Part shown: positions 12,295 through 22,979 of the stretch, piece by piece
Numbering within the stretch: position 1 is the first letter of the stretch
Layout of the letters: the number at the start of each line of letters is the position of its first letter
Source: Klebsormidium nitens
Taxonomy: Eukaryota > Streptophyta > Klebsormidiophyceae > Klebsormidiales > Klebsormidiaceae
Length of the DNA: 64,000 nucleotides
Assembly (NCBI GenBank): GCA_000708835.1
Contig: DF236960.1
Span: 25,807-89,806, forward strand
Direction: 5' to 3'
Notes under the pieces: generated by a model
Database searches by the model: none
Seen by the model: only the letters and a program-made list of their open reading frames with translations
Told to the model about the DNA's origin: nothing
Program-made: the position numbers and the translations under genes

Positions 12295-14267
12295 TCTTCT
12301 AATCCCTTCTAACTCGTTTGACAACCGACTTTCAGGGCAAGACCGCAATGAAGTTCCTTCAGGAGGTGGCGGCCCCATCTTGGGCACTAAATAAATGGCC
12401 CTTAGCCCACCTTAACCGTGTCAACTCCTAGTTCCTAGACCCTTCTTGTTAAGTGAACCCAACTAAACCCAGTTGAAACCCACTTTTCAGGGCAAGACCG
12501 CAATGGAGTTCCGGCGAGAAGTGGCGGCCCTCAGTCCCGGGCACCACAAGCCCCGCCCCTTGACCCACCTTAACCCTCCTCAACCCGTTTTCACTAACCC
12601 GTTTTCAAATCCACCTTTCAGGGCAAAACCGCAATGGAGTTCCGGCGAGAAGTGGCGGCGCTCAGTCTCGGGCACCACAAGAACCTGCTCCCGTTCTACG
12701 GGGTTTGCATGGAGGGCAAACAGCTGTGCATCGTAACCAAGTTCATGGCCGGCGGAAACCTGGCGGACTATCTGGCGAAGCACGGGCCGCTCCCAATGCC
12801 GATGCTGCTGCAAGTGGCGCGCGATGTTGCGGAGGGGATGCGATGTCTTCACAAAAATGGCGTCATTCACCGGTAAGTTTTGAGTTTAGAGATTCGGGTC
12901 TCGTTTCTTCAGAGTTTTTGTGGGGTATTGGAGCTTATATTCAGCTAGAGAGCAAACATAGGGTTGTCTGGGGAAGCACGGGCCAGTCCTGATGCCAATG
13001 CTGTTGCAAGTGCATGCGACATGGCCAAGGGGAGGCGCTGCTTCCAGGAATTTTAAAACGGTGCAGATCCTTCTGGACGCCGACGGCACCGCAGAGGTCG
13101 CCGACTTCTGCGTTGCGCGGGTCCGCTTCGAGAAGGACAAACTGCTGATGGTTTACTTTCTCTCTTCCTAAATCGCATCTTAACCCGCTTCGTTACTTCT
13201 GCAGGGACCTCAAAACCGCGAACATCCTTCTAGACGCCGATGGTACAGCGAAGGTCGCCGACTTCGGGGTCGCGCGGTTGCGCTTCGAGAAGGACGAGAT
13301 GACCAAAGAAGTGGGCACTTACCGCTGGATGGCCCCGGAGGCGCTCGGCGCGTTTTCGTCTACGAGCCCTGTTGCGCCAGTCACCCAAAAAAGTGACGTG
13401 TACAGGTAAGCCCACCAGAACTCGTCGACTTAAAAGCAGGGGAGCTACAGGGACCAGCTAATCGTTCTGGTTTCCAACTTGACTTCCACATTGTCGTGAG
13501 AGTTCGAAGGCTGGTCGATGCAAAGATTTCTGAAGGACGGGAATTTACGAAAGCCTGTTTTAGGTACTCGACCCTGCAGTCAGCAATGAACTGCACATTA
13601 TTCCGAGGCCCGAATAGGTGGTTCATTTTGCTTCGGCGATACGTCCATGCAGCTACGCCGTCATCTTCTGGAATGCCCACGAGCGGTCGTACCATCGATA
13701 GTCCCCTGCAACCGACACTGTGAAAGCTCGATACACGATAACCGGTCAGGCTGGAGACGGATCAGATTCTGAACCAGTTTTTGATCCACCTACGACGCAT
13801 AGTGGATCTTCCGCAGTCAAGCAGTTGTGCTGTGGGAGTTGGTCACGACGGGCGTTCCTTACCCCAATAACCGTCCCCTGCAACGGACATTTTGACAACC
13901 CAAAACCCAAACTGTTCTTCAGGTTCGGGAACAATCCCAAAATTCTCATTTGTGCAGTTACGCGATTGTGCTCTGGGAGTTGGTCACGGGGGGCGTCCCC
14001 TACACCAATTACTCCCCCCTGCAAGCTGCGGTTGGAGTCGCTTTGAACAACCTGCGGCCGCCAATTCCGGCCAACTGCGATCCCGCGCTCAAAAGCCTGA
14101 TGCAGCGAGCGTGGGATAAAGACCCCTGGGTAAGGCCGGAGCTTGCGCAGATAGTGGAGGAACTAGACGCGCTGATACTCAAGCACACGCTTGTGCGGTC
14201 GAGGATTGCTCCTCTGGGGGGATCCCCCAGGAGGGTTCCACTGGGCAGGAGTGGCGGGGGGGGCTGA
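9181..14267 (+). CDS. Raf-like (STY8/17/46-type) protein kinase with ACT-like region
   Basis: Ser/Thr/Tyr kinase of the plant Raf-like MAPKKK class. Exons: 9181-11118, 11558-11668, 12622-12872, 13205-13405 and 13958-14267 (TGA); 936 aa. The first ~270 residues are low-complexity with recurring SSQK/SNQK motifs. About residues 325-400 resemble the N-terminal helical region of STY kinases ([13 protein letters not shown], then [13 protein letters not shown]). About residues 480-550 resemble a degenerate ACT domain ([10 protein letters not shown], then [12 protein letters not shown]). The kinase domain shows [13 protein letters not shown] (lysine), FRREVAAL (helix-C Glu), HRDLKTAN, DFG and MAPEAL, so it should be active. 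Arabidopsis relatives phosphorylate chloroplast transit peptides; that role here is only inference. The ATG at 9181 is the first in the long frame, though a leader exon is possible. Introns carry many echoes of exon edges, listed separately. Confidence 0.9.
12159..12552 (+). repeat. Three acceptor-side echoes of kinase exon 3
   Basis: Copies start at 12159, 12336 and 12491; the real exon starts at 12622. Each has a pyrimidine tract, CAG, then GGCAAGACC and about 50-68 bases of the exon start (encoding variants of [14 protein letters not shown]) before dissolving into intron. Spacings are 177, 155 and 131 bp. Intron sequence between copies is itself similar, so the repeated unit spans the intron end and exon start. 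Identity rises toward the real exon, suggesting sequential duplication. Confidence 0.85.
12254..12290 (+). repeat. (CTA)12 microsatellite
   Basis: About twelve perfect CTA units are followed directly by a short (CTT) run, inside the kinase intron between the first and second exon-3 echoes. Likely polymorphic. Confidence 0.95.
12962..13140 (+). repeat. Fused echo: kinase exon 3 tail joined to exon 4 head
   Basis: Inside the intron separating exons 3 and 4, 12962-13037 matches the exon 3 tail (GGGAAGCACGGGCC, then ATGCTGTTGCAAGTG). It runs straight into 13048-13140, which matches the exon 4 head (ATCCTTCTGGACGCCGA, then GTCGCCGACTTC). The 332-bp intron is missing between them. The join sits at a CTTC shared by exon 3 (GATGTCTTC) and the intron end (CTTCTGCAG), so microhomology deletion of a tandem copy explains it as well as an RNA-templated copy. 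Confidence 0.75.
13653..13885 (+). repeat. Two acceptor-side echoes of kinase exon 5
   Basis: Copies start at 13653 (after CATGCAG) and 13817 (after CCGCAG); the real exon starts at 13958. Both keep the order TACGCC or similar, then CTGTGGGAGTTGGTCACG-like and CCCCTGCAA strings. The first is very degraded, the second clear. Spacings are 164 and 141 bp. Confidence 0.75.
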
Positions 14268-16594
14268 GTTGGATTCTACCCAAGCGCAGAGGGGGTTGTA
14301 TCAAAGCTAGTAGTATTAGCACGCGCTAATAGTGGACAAACGCTTGTGCGGTCGAGGATCGTTTCCCAGGGGGGTCCCCACGGGGGTTCCTTTGGGGGGG
14401 GGTTGGTGGGGGGGCTGGAGAGAGTTTCTGATGGCGGATGTAGCATTAGCATAAGGTAGTTGGAGGAGCCAAAGCGTCGGTACTCTTAAAATGATACGGG
14501 TGAGGATTGCTCGGAAGGGGGGTTTCCCATGGGGCGTTTTGTTGGGGGGTCGGCAGGGAAAACGGGTTGCCTTCGAGCGTGGGGGTATAGTTAGTAGAGG
14601 CGGAACGGTAGGGAAGATTAAAAAGTGTAATATCCTCTGACCAAAAGAACCAACGGCGGACGACCCAACGGTTAGCCAGCAGGTTTTGCTTCGCACTGAT
14701 TTATGAAAGGGGGGCAGGAACGAAAACGGGGACAGGAGCATTAACAAGAACGGGAAGGTATAGGCAGATAGGAGAAGAAGACTTGGATACTGAGATGCTC
14801 GGAGGTAACTAACGCCGTAAGACGCAACGCCGTCTGGACGCTAACAGCTTGCAAAAGAAAATGGAACGTAAGTTAGCGCCGCGGTAAAGGGTTTCTAGTC
14901 AAGGTCTCTGAGGTCGGTTCGTTCGAGCTGCGAGATGATGAGGTAAAACGGTCTGGGGACTAATTGTAGAACCGGGATAAAGCACATACGCGATGACCTT
15001 GGGTCCGTTTGTGTACGGAAAGCTGAAAGAGGACAAACCATACGTACTAGAGCCAACGGTATAAACGCTTTGGCCATATCCTTAGAAACATAGGGTGGGC
15101 AGGCTTAAAAGTCAGAAGGTGACATCATACTTCCAGACTGACGTTGCTACCGTACATTGTGTTTGATAACGGTATTCTGCTCCAATCGGAAGCTTACATC
15201 CAGGACGGGCTGGCTAAAACGATCCGTTAAGTGATTAGTTCGATTTCTTGCCGTATTCCGAAGAAGTGTTGAACTTGAGTGGAAAAGCCTACACTGATGG
15301 GCGATCCGCGGGCGGCCGCTCTTGATTAGATTCAAGACGATCGATCATGTTGTTTCACCTTCGACGGCGCATCATACACACGCCGGGTTATCTACCGGCA
15401 CTTGATCGATCGCACCGTACCGTGTATACCCAATCGATCAGCCGCTCACGTACAACCAGCTCCGGCAATCAGTAGATTGTGCATGCTAATGATGCCATGA
15501 CTGAGCTACACTCGAAAGAGTTGCAGGCTCATGCCGGTCAGTACTCTGCCAGGCATATCCAATGCAATCAAGCCGATATCACTATTTTTGAACCATCAAT
15601 TCGATCATGCATCCGGTCACTACAAAGCATTATTTGTTCTGGACGTCGCGCGCTCATGTCTGATTGCGTCAGAAGCGGCTGCATGCAGCATGCATATATA
15701 GCCTATACAGTAATGTTGTCAACATCACTATGCCCACATGTCAAAACATCATCGTATGACTGGAGTCTAGCTTCTGGTCAGGAGGCGGGCTGCCATGGCA
15801 GTGCATCAATCACGCACTGCAGTGGCGCCTGCATGCTGCATGGCATTTCATACTATAAGGCCTGGCCTCCCTGCAATTTGCAATGATCGACGTCGTTCGT
15901 GATTACCGTCGGACTGTAACATTGGATGCCAGCCTGCTAGCTTAATGCGGTCGCTCATCCACTGAGTGGGCCAAAATTGTCAACTGTGTTGACCGCGGTC
16001 CTTGAGCGGCCGCCCCGGCGCGGTTCTGAAAACGGTTAAACATTGCGTTCACCAACAGCTTGCGCGATCGAAAAGGAGCGGGACAAGATTCCGATTGTTC
16101 AGTGGCAGTTTGCGGAAAAGAGAAAAGGCTATCAACCATTGTTTTTTTTCATTTGCAGAGGTTTGACGTCGATCAATCATGAGCCAAGGCACTCAGGCTG
16201 CTCGTTACATGTTACAGGCTTTTGTGCAGACCTCGAAGATAAGGCAAAATGTCCGTTAGAGTCAAGGCTTCGATTTACCGGTCGTTCCGTCAAGTCTGTG
16301 TGTATCGTTTCGACGCTTCAACCTGGTTGACACGTTCTAAAGCTGGTAACTGCGAATTCACTCAGGCTTTATTCTCCAAATATGCACAGGAAGCTTACAT
16401 CTTCTTCTAACGGCTAGGATGCTTAGCCTCGCGACTCGTCGTGACTTTGTCGCATGAATGCAAGGCTTGCGGGCTTTGACTCCACCAATCCTTTCGCTCA
16501 CCCAGTCATTCGCGTTTTCACAAGCTATTCTTGTTTCCCGTCAACCACGAAGCACCCCCCCTTCTTCACTCCTGATCTGGGATTCCGTTAACTT
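14268..16594. other. Intergenic region between the kinase and the convergent membrane-protein gene
   Basis: After the C-terminal echoes the sequence is unremarkable. The stretch 15300-15960 is rich in short palindromes (GCATGC, GATCGATC, CATGCAG) and AT-richer than its neighbours. I find no credible coding frame, RNA gene or long terminal repeat in it. Confidence 0.45.
14334..14560 (+). repeat. Two echoes of the kinase C-terminal coding end
   Basis: CGCTTGTGCGGTCGAGGAT at 14341 repeats 14188 in the last exon. GTGAGGATTGCTCGG near 14500 repeats it again. The spacings are 153 and 148 bp. Each copy is followed by the G-rich tail of the gene. These copies lie after the stop codon, so the duplication process is not confined to introns. 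Confidence 0.75.
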
Positions 16595-19500
16595 CTATTC
16601 ACCATCAACGTCAAGTAACGGGGTCTCACGGGCCCCGTACTTCCGAATCTCGTTCCGGATCTCGTTAACCTTCCCCGGTGCCGCGGCCGCGGCCGCGTCG
16701 CCCGACCCAATGACTGTGCCCGGTACGCTCTCCCCGGGGGCCGATTCCGCCGCTAATTTGACCCCCCCGGGCGCGGGCTTTCCCTCGGCGGCCTTAACCC
16801 CCGCGGCTTTCAGCGGCTTAACCTCAGCGGGCTGCACCTTTTTGCTCCGGAAGAAGCCGATAAACCAGTGGCCTAACGCGGGCAGGACCTTCTTGTACCC
16901 GAACTTGAGCGCGTTGTCGAGGCTCATCATGTCCTTCAGGCCCCCGGGTGACGTCAGGACCGCTGACGTCATCAGGTCGCTGTCGTCATCGTCCCCGCCG
17001 TCCCCGGAGTCGTCCGACTTCTTCTTGGCGGCGCCGGCCTTTTTGGCCTTGCCGTCTTCTTTGATGGTGAAAAAAATGCCGAACGCGGTCGCGACGAAGG
17101 GGAAGAGACCGCCCATTTGGGAGACGATTCCGGTAATCGTGACGGGGTCTTTTTCCACCACCTTTTCGACCCCCCTGCAAAGAACGAGAAATAATATCTG
17201 AATGATACAGAAAATGGTCGCGACGAAGGGGAAGAGACCGCCCATTTGGGAGACGATGCCGGTTATCGTGACGGGGTCTTTTTCCACCACCTTTTCGACC
17301 CCCCTGCAAAGTCAAAACTTTTATTTCTTCTCTGGTTCTCGGTTTGACCACAATAGATATTGTCGCGACGAAGAGGGAGAGACCGCCCATTTGGGAGCCG
17401 ATCCCGCTTATCGTGACGGGGACGTTTTCCACCACCTTTTCGACCCCCCAGCAGAGAAAAAGTATCGGACTTTCGAACTTTTTGCAAGGGACAGAGGAGA
17501 TATCAACGGGGTGGTGGCTTTCAAGGGCGGAAGACCGCACACGTCGGAGACAATCTCGGCAATCGTGACAGAAACTTTTCCCCTCCCCTGCAAAGGAAGA
17601 GAAATCTTATCTATTTCTGAAAGGACGAATGGAAATGACACAGGAAATGGTCGCCACGAAGGGGGAAAGACCGCCCATTTGGAAAACGACCCCGGTAATC
17701 GTGACGGGGTCCTTTCCCACTACTTTTTTGAACCCCCTGCAAAACATGAAGCTGACTAGTTTGAAAACTTTTCCTTTTAAGAAGCATGCTAGAAGCGAGG
17801 AAACAGTCGCCTTCGAGGTAGAAAGATCGCCCATCTCACTATGTTTGTATCTCTGATACGTCAGCACCCTGCTTCTAGAAAATGTCATCGACCGTCATCA
17901 CGAGGGGGCCCCCAATCTATACACGACAACGCACTTGACGGCGAGCCGAACTACTTTAATAAAAAGAAAAAAGGTTGATCTCGCCACTGACATCATCGTT
18001 GAGAAAACTGGTGAGACAGTGCAAATCACGAAGGGAGATCATCGGGTCAGCTTAACCTCACCTCGTATCCAGAACGAAGTGAACTAGAGCGAAGGTCGAG
18101 TAGCCGTACGGGCGTTCCAGTCCGTCGTCGTCGGGCAGCGGAATCAATGCTCCGCTGACGGAGTTCGTTATGAAGGACGCCTCCTGGGAGCATTGAGGAA
18201 TCAAAATACCAGTAAGAGACCTGTCTATGAGGGTCCAAGTTGGGAGGATGCAGCTTTGGAGCCTTCTTTTCCAAGCTGATACCGGGAATGTTAAGGGGGA
18301 ACCACAATCTTTAGTCCTCTTGTCAGCAAGGAAACAGGGGAGCTTGACCTCGCAAACACACTCGTTTTATCAACAGAATTAAATGGTGTAGGCACAGAAT
18401 CAAAAAGGATATAATGCATGAAAGATTCCAGTCATTCGCCCACCTGCGTTCCGTCCAGTCCGAAGCGGATCGACATCGAGATCGTGACGGTGGTGACGGC
18501 GTTCATCGGAATGAACACCGGAGTGGAGCCGGTAAGCTTTCCATCGTCGTTTGGCGGGCCGTAGTGTAAATACGCCTTGAGCTGGTTAATGGGCATCACG
18601 TACTCTGATTCGTCCGTCAGATTTAGCTTTTGAAGCGGCGCCTGCAATTGGGGTTAATCTTTTGAGTTCGGTGTGGTTATATAAAGTCTGCTTACGGTTT
18701 CGGGTTGGTGGGTTTGAAAGTTCGTTTTAGTAACCGTAAATCAACGGGCCGTAGTGTGAACATTTCAAAAAATCTCCGCTCAAATCACCGATTCGTGTCA
18801 ATTGCGCCTCACCGATCGATTGAAGTAGAGCCCGGCGAAGAAGTCCGGGAAGTCTTCGATGAAGGCGGGCAGGCTGGTGTTGAGATCATAACCCTTATTC
18901 TCTGTCCAAGCTGATCACAATATCGTGCTGAATGGTCTTCAACAAATGCTCACCGATCGGTTGAAGTAGAGCCCGGCGAAGAAGTCCGGAAAGTCTTCAA
19001 TGAAGGCGGGCAGGCTGGTGTCGAAGCTGAGGCACTGGTCGACGCAGTTGCCGGGGCCCTCGTAGCAGTCCCACCAGTTAGTCTCGCCCAAGGCCTGGAA
19101 CAGTAAGAACGTTTGATGTTACCATTGAGATTATACTGCTTTAACAATTCACATTATATCAGCTGGCAATTTTTGGGCAAAACAAATCAAAGCTCGCAGT
19201 CCCACCAGTTTGTCTCGCCCAATGCCTGGAGTTAAGGGAATCTCACGGGGTCGATTCCACATTTGCGTTGGTCAACACATAACACAGAATTTTGTCTGGA
19301 AGGTGATTTGACGGATTCGTTGTACATGTCTACATCGCGCCGATACAAACTACAGCCACCTCCTCTCGCAATGTTTCAGAGTAAATCTTGCGGTTGAGGC
19401 CGGTTGACACTCGCGTACCAATGTTCTGGGTACCTAAGTAGAGTCGCTAACCCAACCGGTGACTAGTCCGCTGAACCCGTATCAACCTAAACCTCGACCT

Positions 19501-21803
19501 TGAAGTCTTGTTGTGGCTGCGGTTGCTGAGCGTTGGAGGATCGGCCCATCATAATACAGAGCGTCACTAAGTCTATTTGCGGACCAAGTCTGTTTGCGGA
19601 ACAGCGCTACACTCCATGTCCGGAAAGGCAGCTCGAAAGTGTTCGAAAGTTCGCTGGTGTCAGAACATTGTCAAAGGGCGCCATGAATCGCATCCGCATC
19701 GCGCCAGACAGCGAGAGCGTGGAAACGCTAGCTTTGGATTACAACGAACACTGCAGAAAAAGGCCATCGTTAATCGTTAATCGTTAATGATCGAATTTTG
19801 ATAGTACGCGCGCTCCACCTTTTCACCCATCCCAGCACTGGGAGGTTTCGCTGGGAATCTGCTGCGAAAGGATTGGGCGGGTGACGTCAGACTGCTCACC
19901 AGGGTGACGTTGCACGTGCTCTCTTCCGACCGGTCGAACGAGGGGAGCGACGCGTTGGGCGCCGGAAACGACGCGGGCCCCAGGGCGTCGATGGTCCAGT
20001 CGCTGCTGACGCATTCTGCCACGTCAGCAAGTAATGATGTCAGGGCACTTTGGAATGTCCACTTCCAATTCATGAATGATCCGTATACGAACGCTTTGGA
20101 ATGCTTAAACCTACCTCTTATCGAGCTTCGTCCAATACCTACTACAACCCACCCGTTCAGAAAAATACACCTCAAACGTTTTATCTTACGTCGAAGAACC
20201 AGATTTGGGATCGACATGCAGCAGCCCACTGCTCACGCACAAAGGTAACGGTATGTGCAAATGTCGCTCAGATCCCTCACAGGAGGAGCGTCTTGCACTC
20301 GGAGATTGGCCCCTCCAATTTCGCGAGGCTTGCGATCGAATCCAAATCGAATTGTGAAAAGGACCCACCTGCCAGGATCGGAGAGTCGAACTCGGTCCCG
20401 TAGTATTTGAGAATGGAGTCCTCCCAGCAGATGGAGATCTCCGGCAGCGTGACGTTGCCCTTGAGGATGCTGACCTCACTCGTGGGCGCGTCCCGTTGCG
20501 CGAGCGTCTACGAAAGAAGAATTCTTTCGATGTTAGAGGGAGGATGGCACGCCTTCGTTTTGTTTCTGAGAAATGGATCGTTATGTTTCCCATGTGGGTG
20601 ACGTCGGTCGAAAGATCACGTCTGATTCTACGTACGGCCTGCGGAGTGCCAGGTTTAAAAAGTCAACTAGCAAAGCTGAGGAAGAAGCGAAACAGTAAAA
20701 ATTGAACATGGAGAACAGACGTGATCAGCGAGAGCGGACATCCGAAGGGTAGAACAGGGTAGATCTTACTGTTCAAGTATGGTCAAGACGCCACCGCAAG
20801 GCCACGCGCACATCTAGAATCACTCGGACTCGGGCCACGTATCAAAAAGTGAGCCAGCGCAGAACAGAGAAAGAAAAGAATGGATTGCAAAGAAGCGAGG
20901 CACAGCTTAAAGATGAGCGGGACGTCAAAGAAAGGAAAAAGGATGAGATGTCTTACGTCGTTGATTCTGGAAACGCACGTCACTGCCCATTCACTCATCT
21001 GGATTCCGCGGACTATCGGGCCCGGAATCCACAAACATACCAGCACACAAACGAGAAACCCGTGAAATACAAAGGAGCAACGCACAGCAAAAGGCCGCAG
21101 AAAGGAAAGCCGGATGAGTCGTCTGACGTTGATAATTGTGAAGACGCACGCAACAGCCCATGCGCATATGCACCCAAGTCGCTGGCTCAAGGGCCCAGGA
21201 TTTGAAGCCGACCAGCAGGAGAATGAAGGAGGAGTGGGAAAACAAAAGTCAGGCACACCTTCAAAAACAAGTTGGCCGACAATCCAAAGGAACAAGGGAC
21301 GAACTCTTTTATGTTGATGACTTCGGAGACGCACTTTATCGCCCATCCGAATTCGTCCTACTGTCGAGGCCAGTATCGGAAAGTTGAGCAGTACAACCGA
21401 AAAAAGAAATGAGGAGGATACCAAGAAGTGAAGCCCAGCACGAGGAAAAACGCAAACCGGAAAATCAAAAGGAAGGAGGAATGGGAAAAAGGGTGGATTT
21501 CCTTACGTTGATGATCGTGAAGACGCACGCTACCGCCCATCCGCACATTACAATCACCTTATTGGGCCAGTAGCAGAGTCGAAGTTAAACATCGAAAAGA
21601 AGAAGCATAGGTTAGTCGAGCATACAGCACAACTAGACCGAGCACACACTAGCTAAACGGCAGAAGAAGAAGAAGATGAACCATCTTACGTTGATAATCG
21701 TGAAGACGCACGCTACCGCCCAGCCGCACATTAGGATCACCCAGATGACCCATGCTGGCTTCCGCTCCCGGACGTTCACGTCCAGGGGGAGAAGGAATCC
21801 CAT
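16595..21803 (-). CDS. Two-transmembrane protein with Cys-containing loop, DEG/ENaC-like topology
   Basis: Exons on the minus strand run from the start: 21803-21690, 20507-20369, 20015-19900, 19094-18954, 18641-18444, 18183-18062 and 17174-16595. Phases match and give 469 aa. ATG at 21803 opens MGFLLPLD; residues ~18-37 are a membrane segment (AWVIWVILMCGWAVACVF). A ~230-residue loop follows with LPEISICWE near its start, six Cys and five N-x-S/T sites (NVT, NAS, NVT, NRS, NLT), so it is probably extracellular. A second hydrophobic segment (ITGIVSQMGGLFPFVATAFG, then IFFTI) leads into a charged, low-complexity tail. The xPxxxIC motif just after TM1 and the GGL motif at TM2 recall DEG/ENaC sodium channels. 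I see topology and weak motifs, not proof of channel function. Tandem copies of its own edges crowd the introns. The true start is uncertain because the upstream array repeats the start codon. Confidence 0.72.
17216..17842 (-). repeat. Five acceptor-side echoes of the last exon (six-copy array with the exon)
   Basis: Copies at about 17216-17310, 17361-17456, 17505-17597, 17645-17746 and 17805-17842 repeat the first ~95 bases of the final exon, encoding variants of VEKVVEKDPVTITG. Four copies keep the acceptor (TTTGCAG or CAGCAG-like). The nearest copy is almost identical to the real exon over about 90 bases; the farthest is vestigial. Spacing is about 129-160 bp. Because the repeated peptide is the base of the second membrane segment, mis-splicing into a copy would duplicate it. 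Confidence 0.9.
18810..18890 (-). repeat. Donor-side echo of the exon at 18954-19094
   Basis: CTCACCGATCGnTTGAAGTA and the following ~60 bases at 18810 repeat the exon end and donor at 18949, a spacing of 138 bp. The copy is nearly identical for the last ~65 coding bases. Confidence 0.85.
19197..19231 (-). repeat. Acceptor-side echo of the same exon (18954-19094)
   Basis: CAGTCCCACCAGTTTGTCTC and the following CGCCCAATGCCTGG repeat the exon's 5' edge at 19067-19097, 131 bp away. This exon is therefore flanked by an echo of each of its two edges. Confidence 0.8.
20949..21560 (-). repeat. Four donor-side echoes of the first (TM1) exon
   Basis: Copies near 21503-21560, 21308-21360, 21118-21180 and 20949-21005 repeat the exon end at 21690-21750. 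Read on the plus strand, each carries CTTACGTTGATnAT-like sequence, then GACGCACG, then GCCCAT. Spacings are about 181, 196, 185 and 168 bp. At least two copies keep a GTAAG donor. Similarity decreases with distance from the real exon. Confidence 0.85.
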
Positions 21804-22870
21804 CCCGGCACTGCGTCCGAATCAACTAGAGTGGGGAGCTTGTCCGAATGTCGACAGGAATCAGGCTCGTCCGTTTGCCTGATTCATGTAAAGAGGGTGG
21901 GGTCAATGCGATGCAGGAATGGGTTTTGCAGAGGGGGAAAGAACCCCCATCCCAGCGCTGCGTCCGAATCAACTAGAGTGAGGAGCTTGTCCGAATGTCG
22001 ACAGGGAATCAGGCTCGTCCGTTTGCCTGATTGATGTAAAGAGGNNNNNNNNNNNNNNNNNNNNNNNNNNNNNNNNNNNNNNNNNNNNNNNNNNNNNNNN
22101 NNNNNNNNNNNNNNNNNNNNNNNNNNNNNNNNNNNNNNNNNNNNNNNNNNNNNNNNNNNNNNNNNNNNNNNNNNNNNNNNNNNNNNNNNNNNNNNNNNNN
22201 NNNNNNNNNNNNNNNNNNNNNNNNNNNNNNNNNNNNNNNNNNNNNNNNNNNNNNNNNNNNNNNNNNNNNNNNNNNNNNNNNNNNNNNNNNNNNNNNNNNN
22301 NNNNNNNNNNNNNNNNNNNNNNNNNNNNNNNNNNNNNNNNNTGCTGCGTCCGAGTCAACTAGAGTGGGGAGCTTGTCCGAATGTCGACAGGAAATCAAGC
22401 TCGTCCGTTTGCCTGATTGATGTAAAGAGGATGGGTCAGTGCGATGCAGGGCTGGGTTGTGCAGGGGGGGGAGGAACCCCCATCCCAGCGCTGCGTCCGA
22501 ATCAGAACTGACGTCTCGTTCGCGTCCGAAAGAAAACGAGACTTGCCCCGACTTCAGATGGGAGGATGTGGTCGTTCGTTTGCCTGAACGATAATTAGCG
22601 GTGGATATTTCGAGTTCGATATCAACTTGTCCAGGGGGAGAAGGAACCCCATCCCGGCACTGCGCAATCAGAACTGTCGGTCCAACTAGAGTGGGGAGCT
22701 AGTCCGAATGTCGACAGGGACGGGGCTCCACCGGTTTGCCTGGTCGATGCAGACATGGACGGGTGATTCAGTGCGACGATTAGGTCATCCAAGGGGAGAA
22801 GGAACACCATTCCTGGCGCTGCGCCCGGATTAGAGAAGCTTCGTCCAACTAGAGTGGGGGGCTTGCGCGA
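21804..22870 (-). repeat. ~148-bp tandem array covering the start codon and 5' flank
   Basis: CGTCCGAATCAACTAGAGTG and its variants start at 21813, 21961, 22347, 22494, about 22655 and about 22815, giving periods near 147-160 bp. Each unit also carries GAGCTTGTCCGAATGTCGAC. Read on the minus strand, several units contain an ATG and a frame-preserving version of MGFLLPLD (near 22645 and 22805 as well as the annotated start). The array is interrupted by the assembly gap, so its true copy number is unknown. Confidence 0.9.
22045..22341. other. Assembly gap (297 N)
   Basis: A run of N lies inside the ~148-bp tandem array. The distance between flanking units is not a whole number of periods, so the gap length is probably an estimate from a collapsed repeat. 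Confidence 0.99.
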
Positions 22871-22979
22871 CTGTTGACAGTGATGTCGGCTCGTAGAAAA
22901 GTGGGCTCGCCCTTCCGGCTGATGAAAAGTAGAAGGGGTTGTTCGTTGTTCCGGTTCCAGGTTGACTTGTCTACACATT

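Noticed and set aside
12159-12552. Kinase exon-3 copies as mutually exclusive alternative exons
   Set aside because: Each copy holds only the first ~20 codons and lacks a donor, so none can replace the full exon. A decoy acceptor is the most it could be.
15300-15960. Palindrome-rich stretch as a transposon body
   Set aside because: No terminal repeats, target duplication or transposase-like frame could be found.
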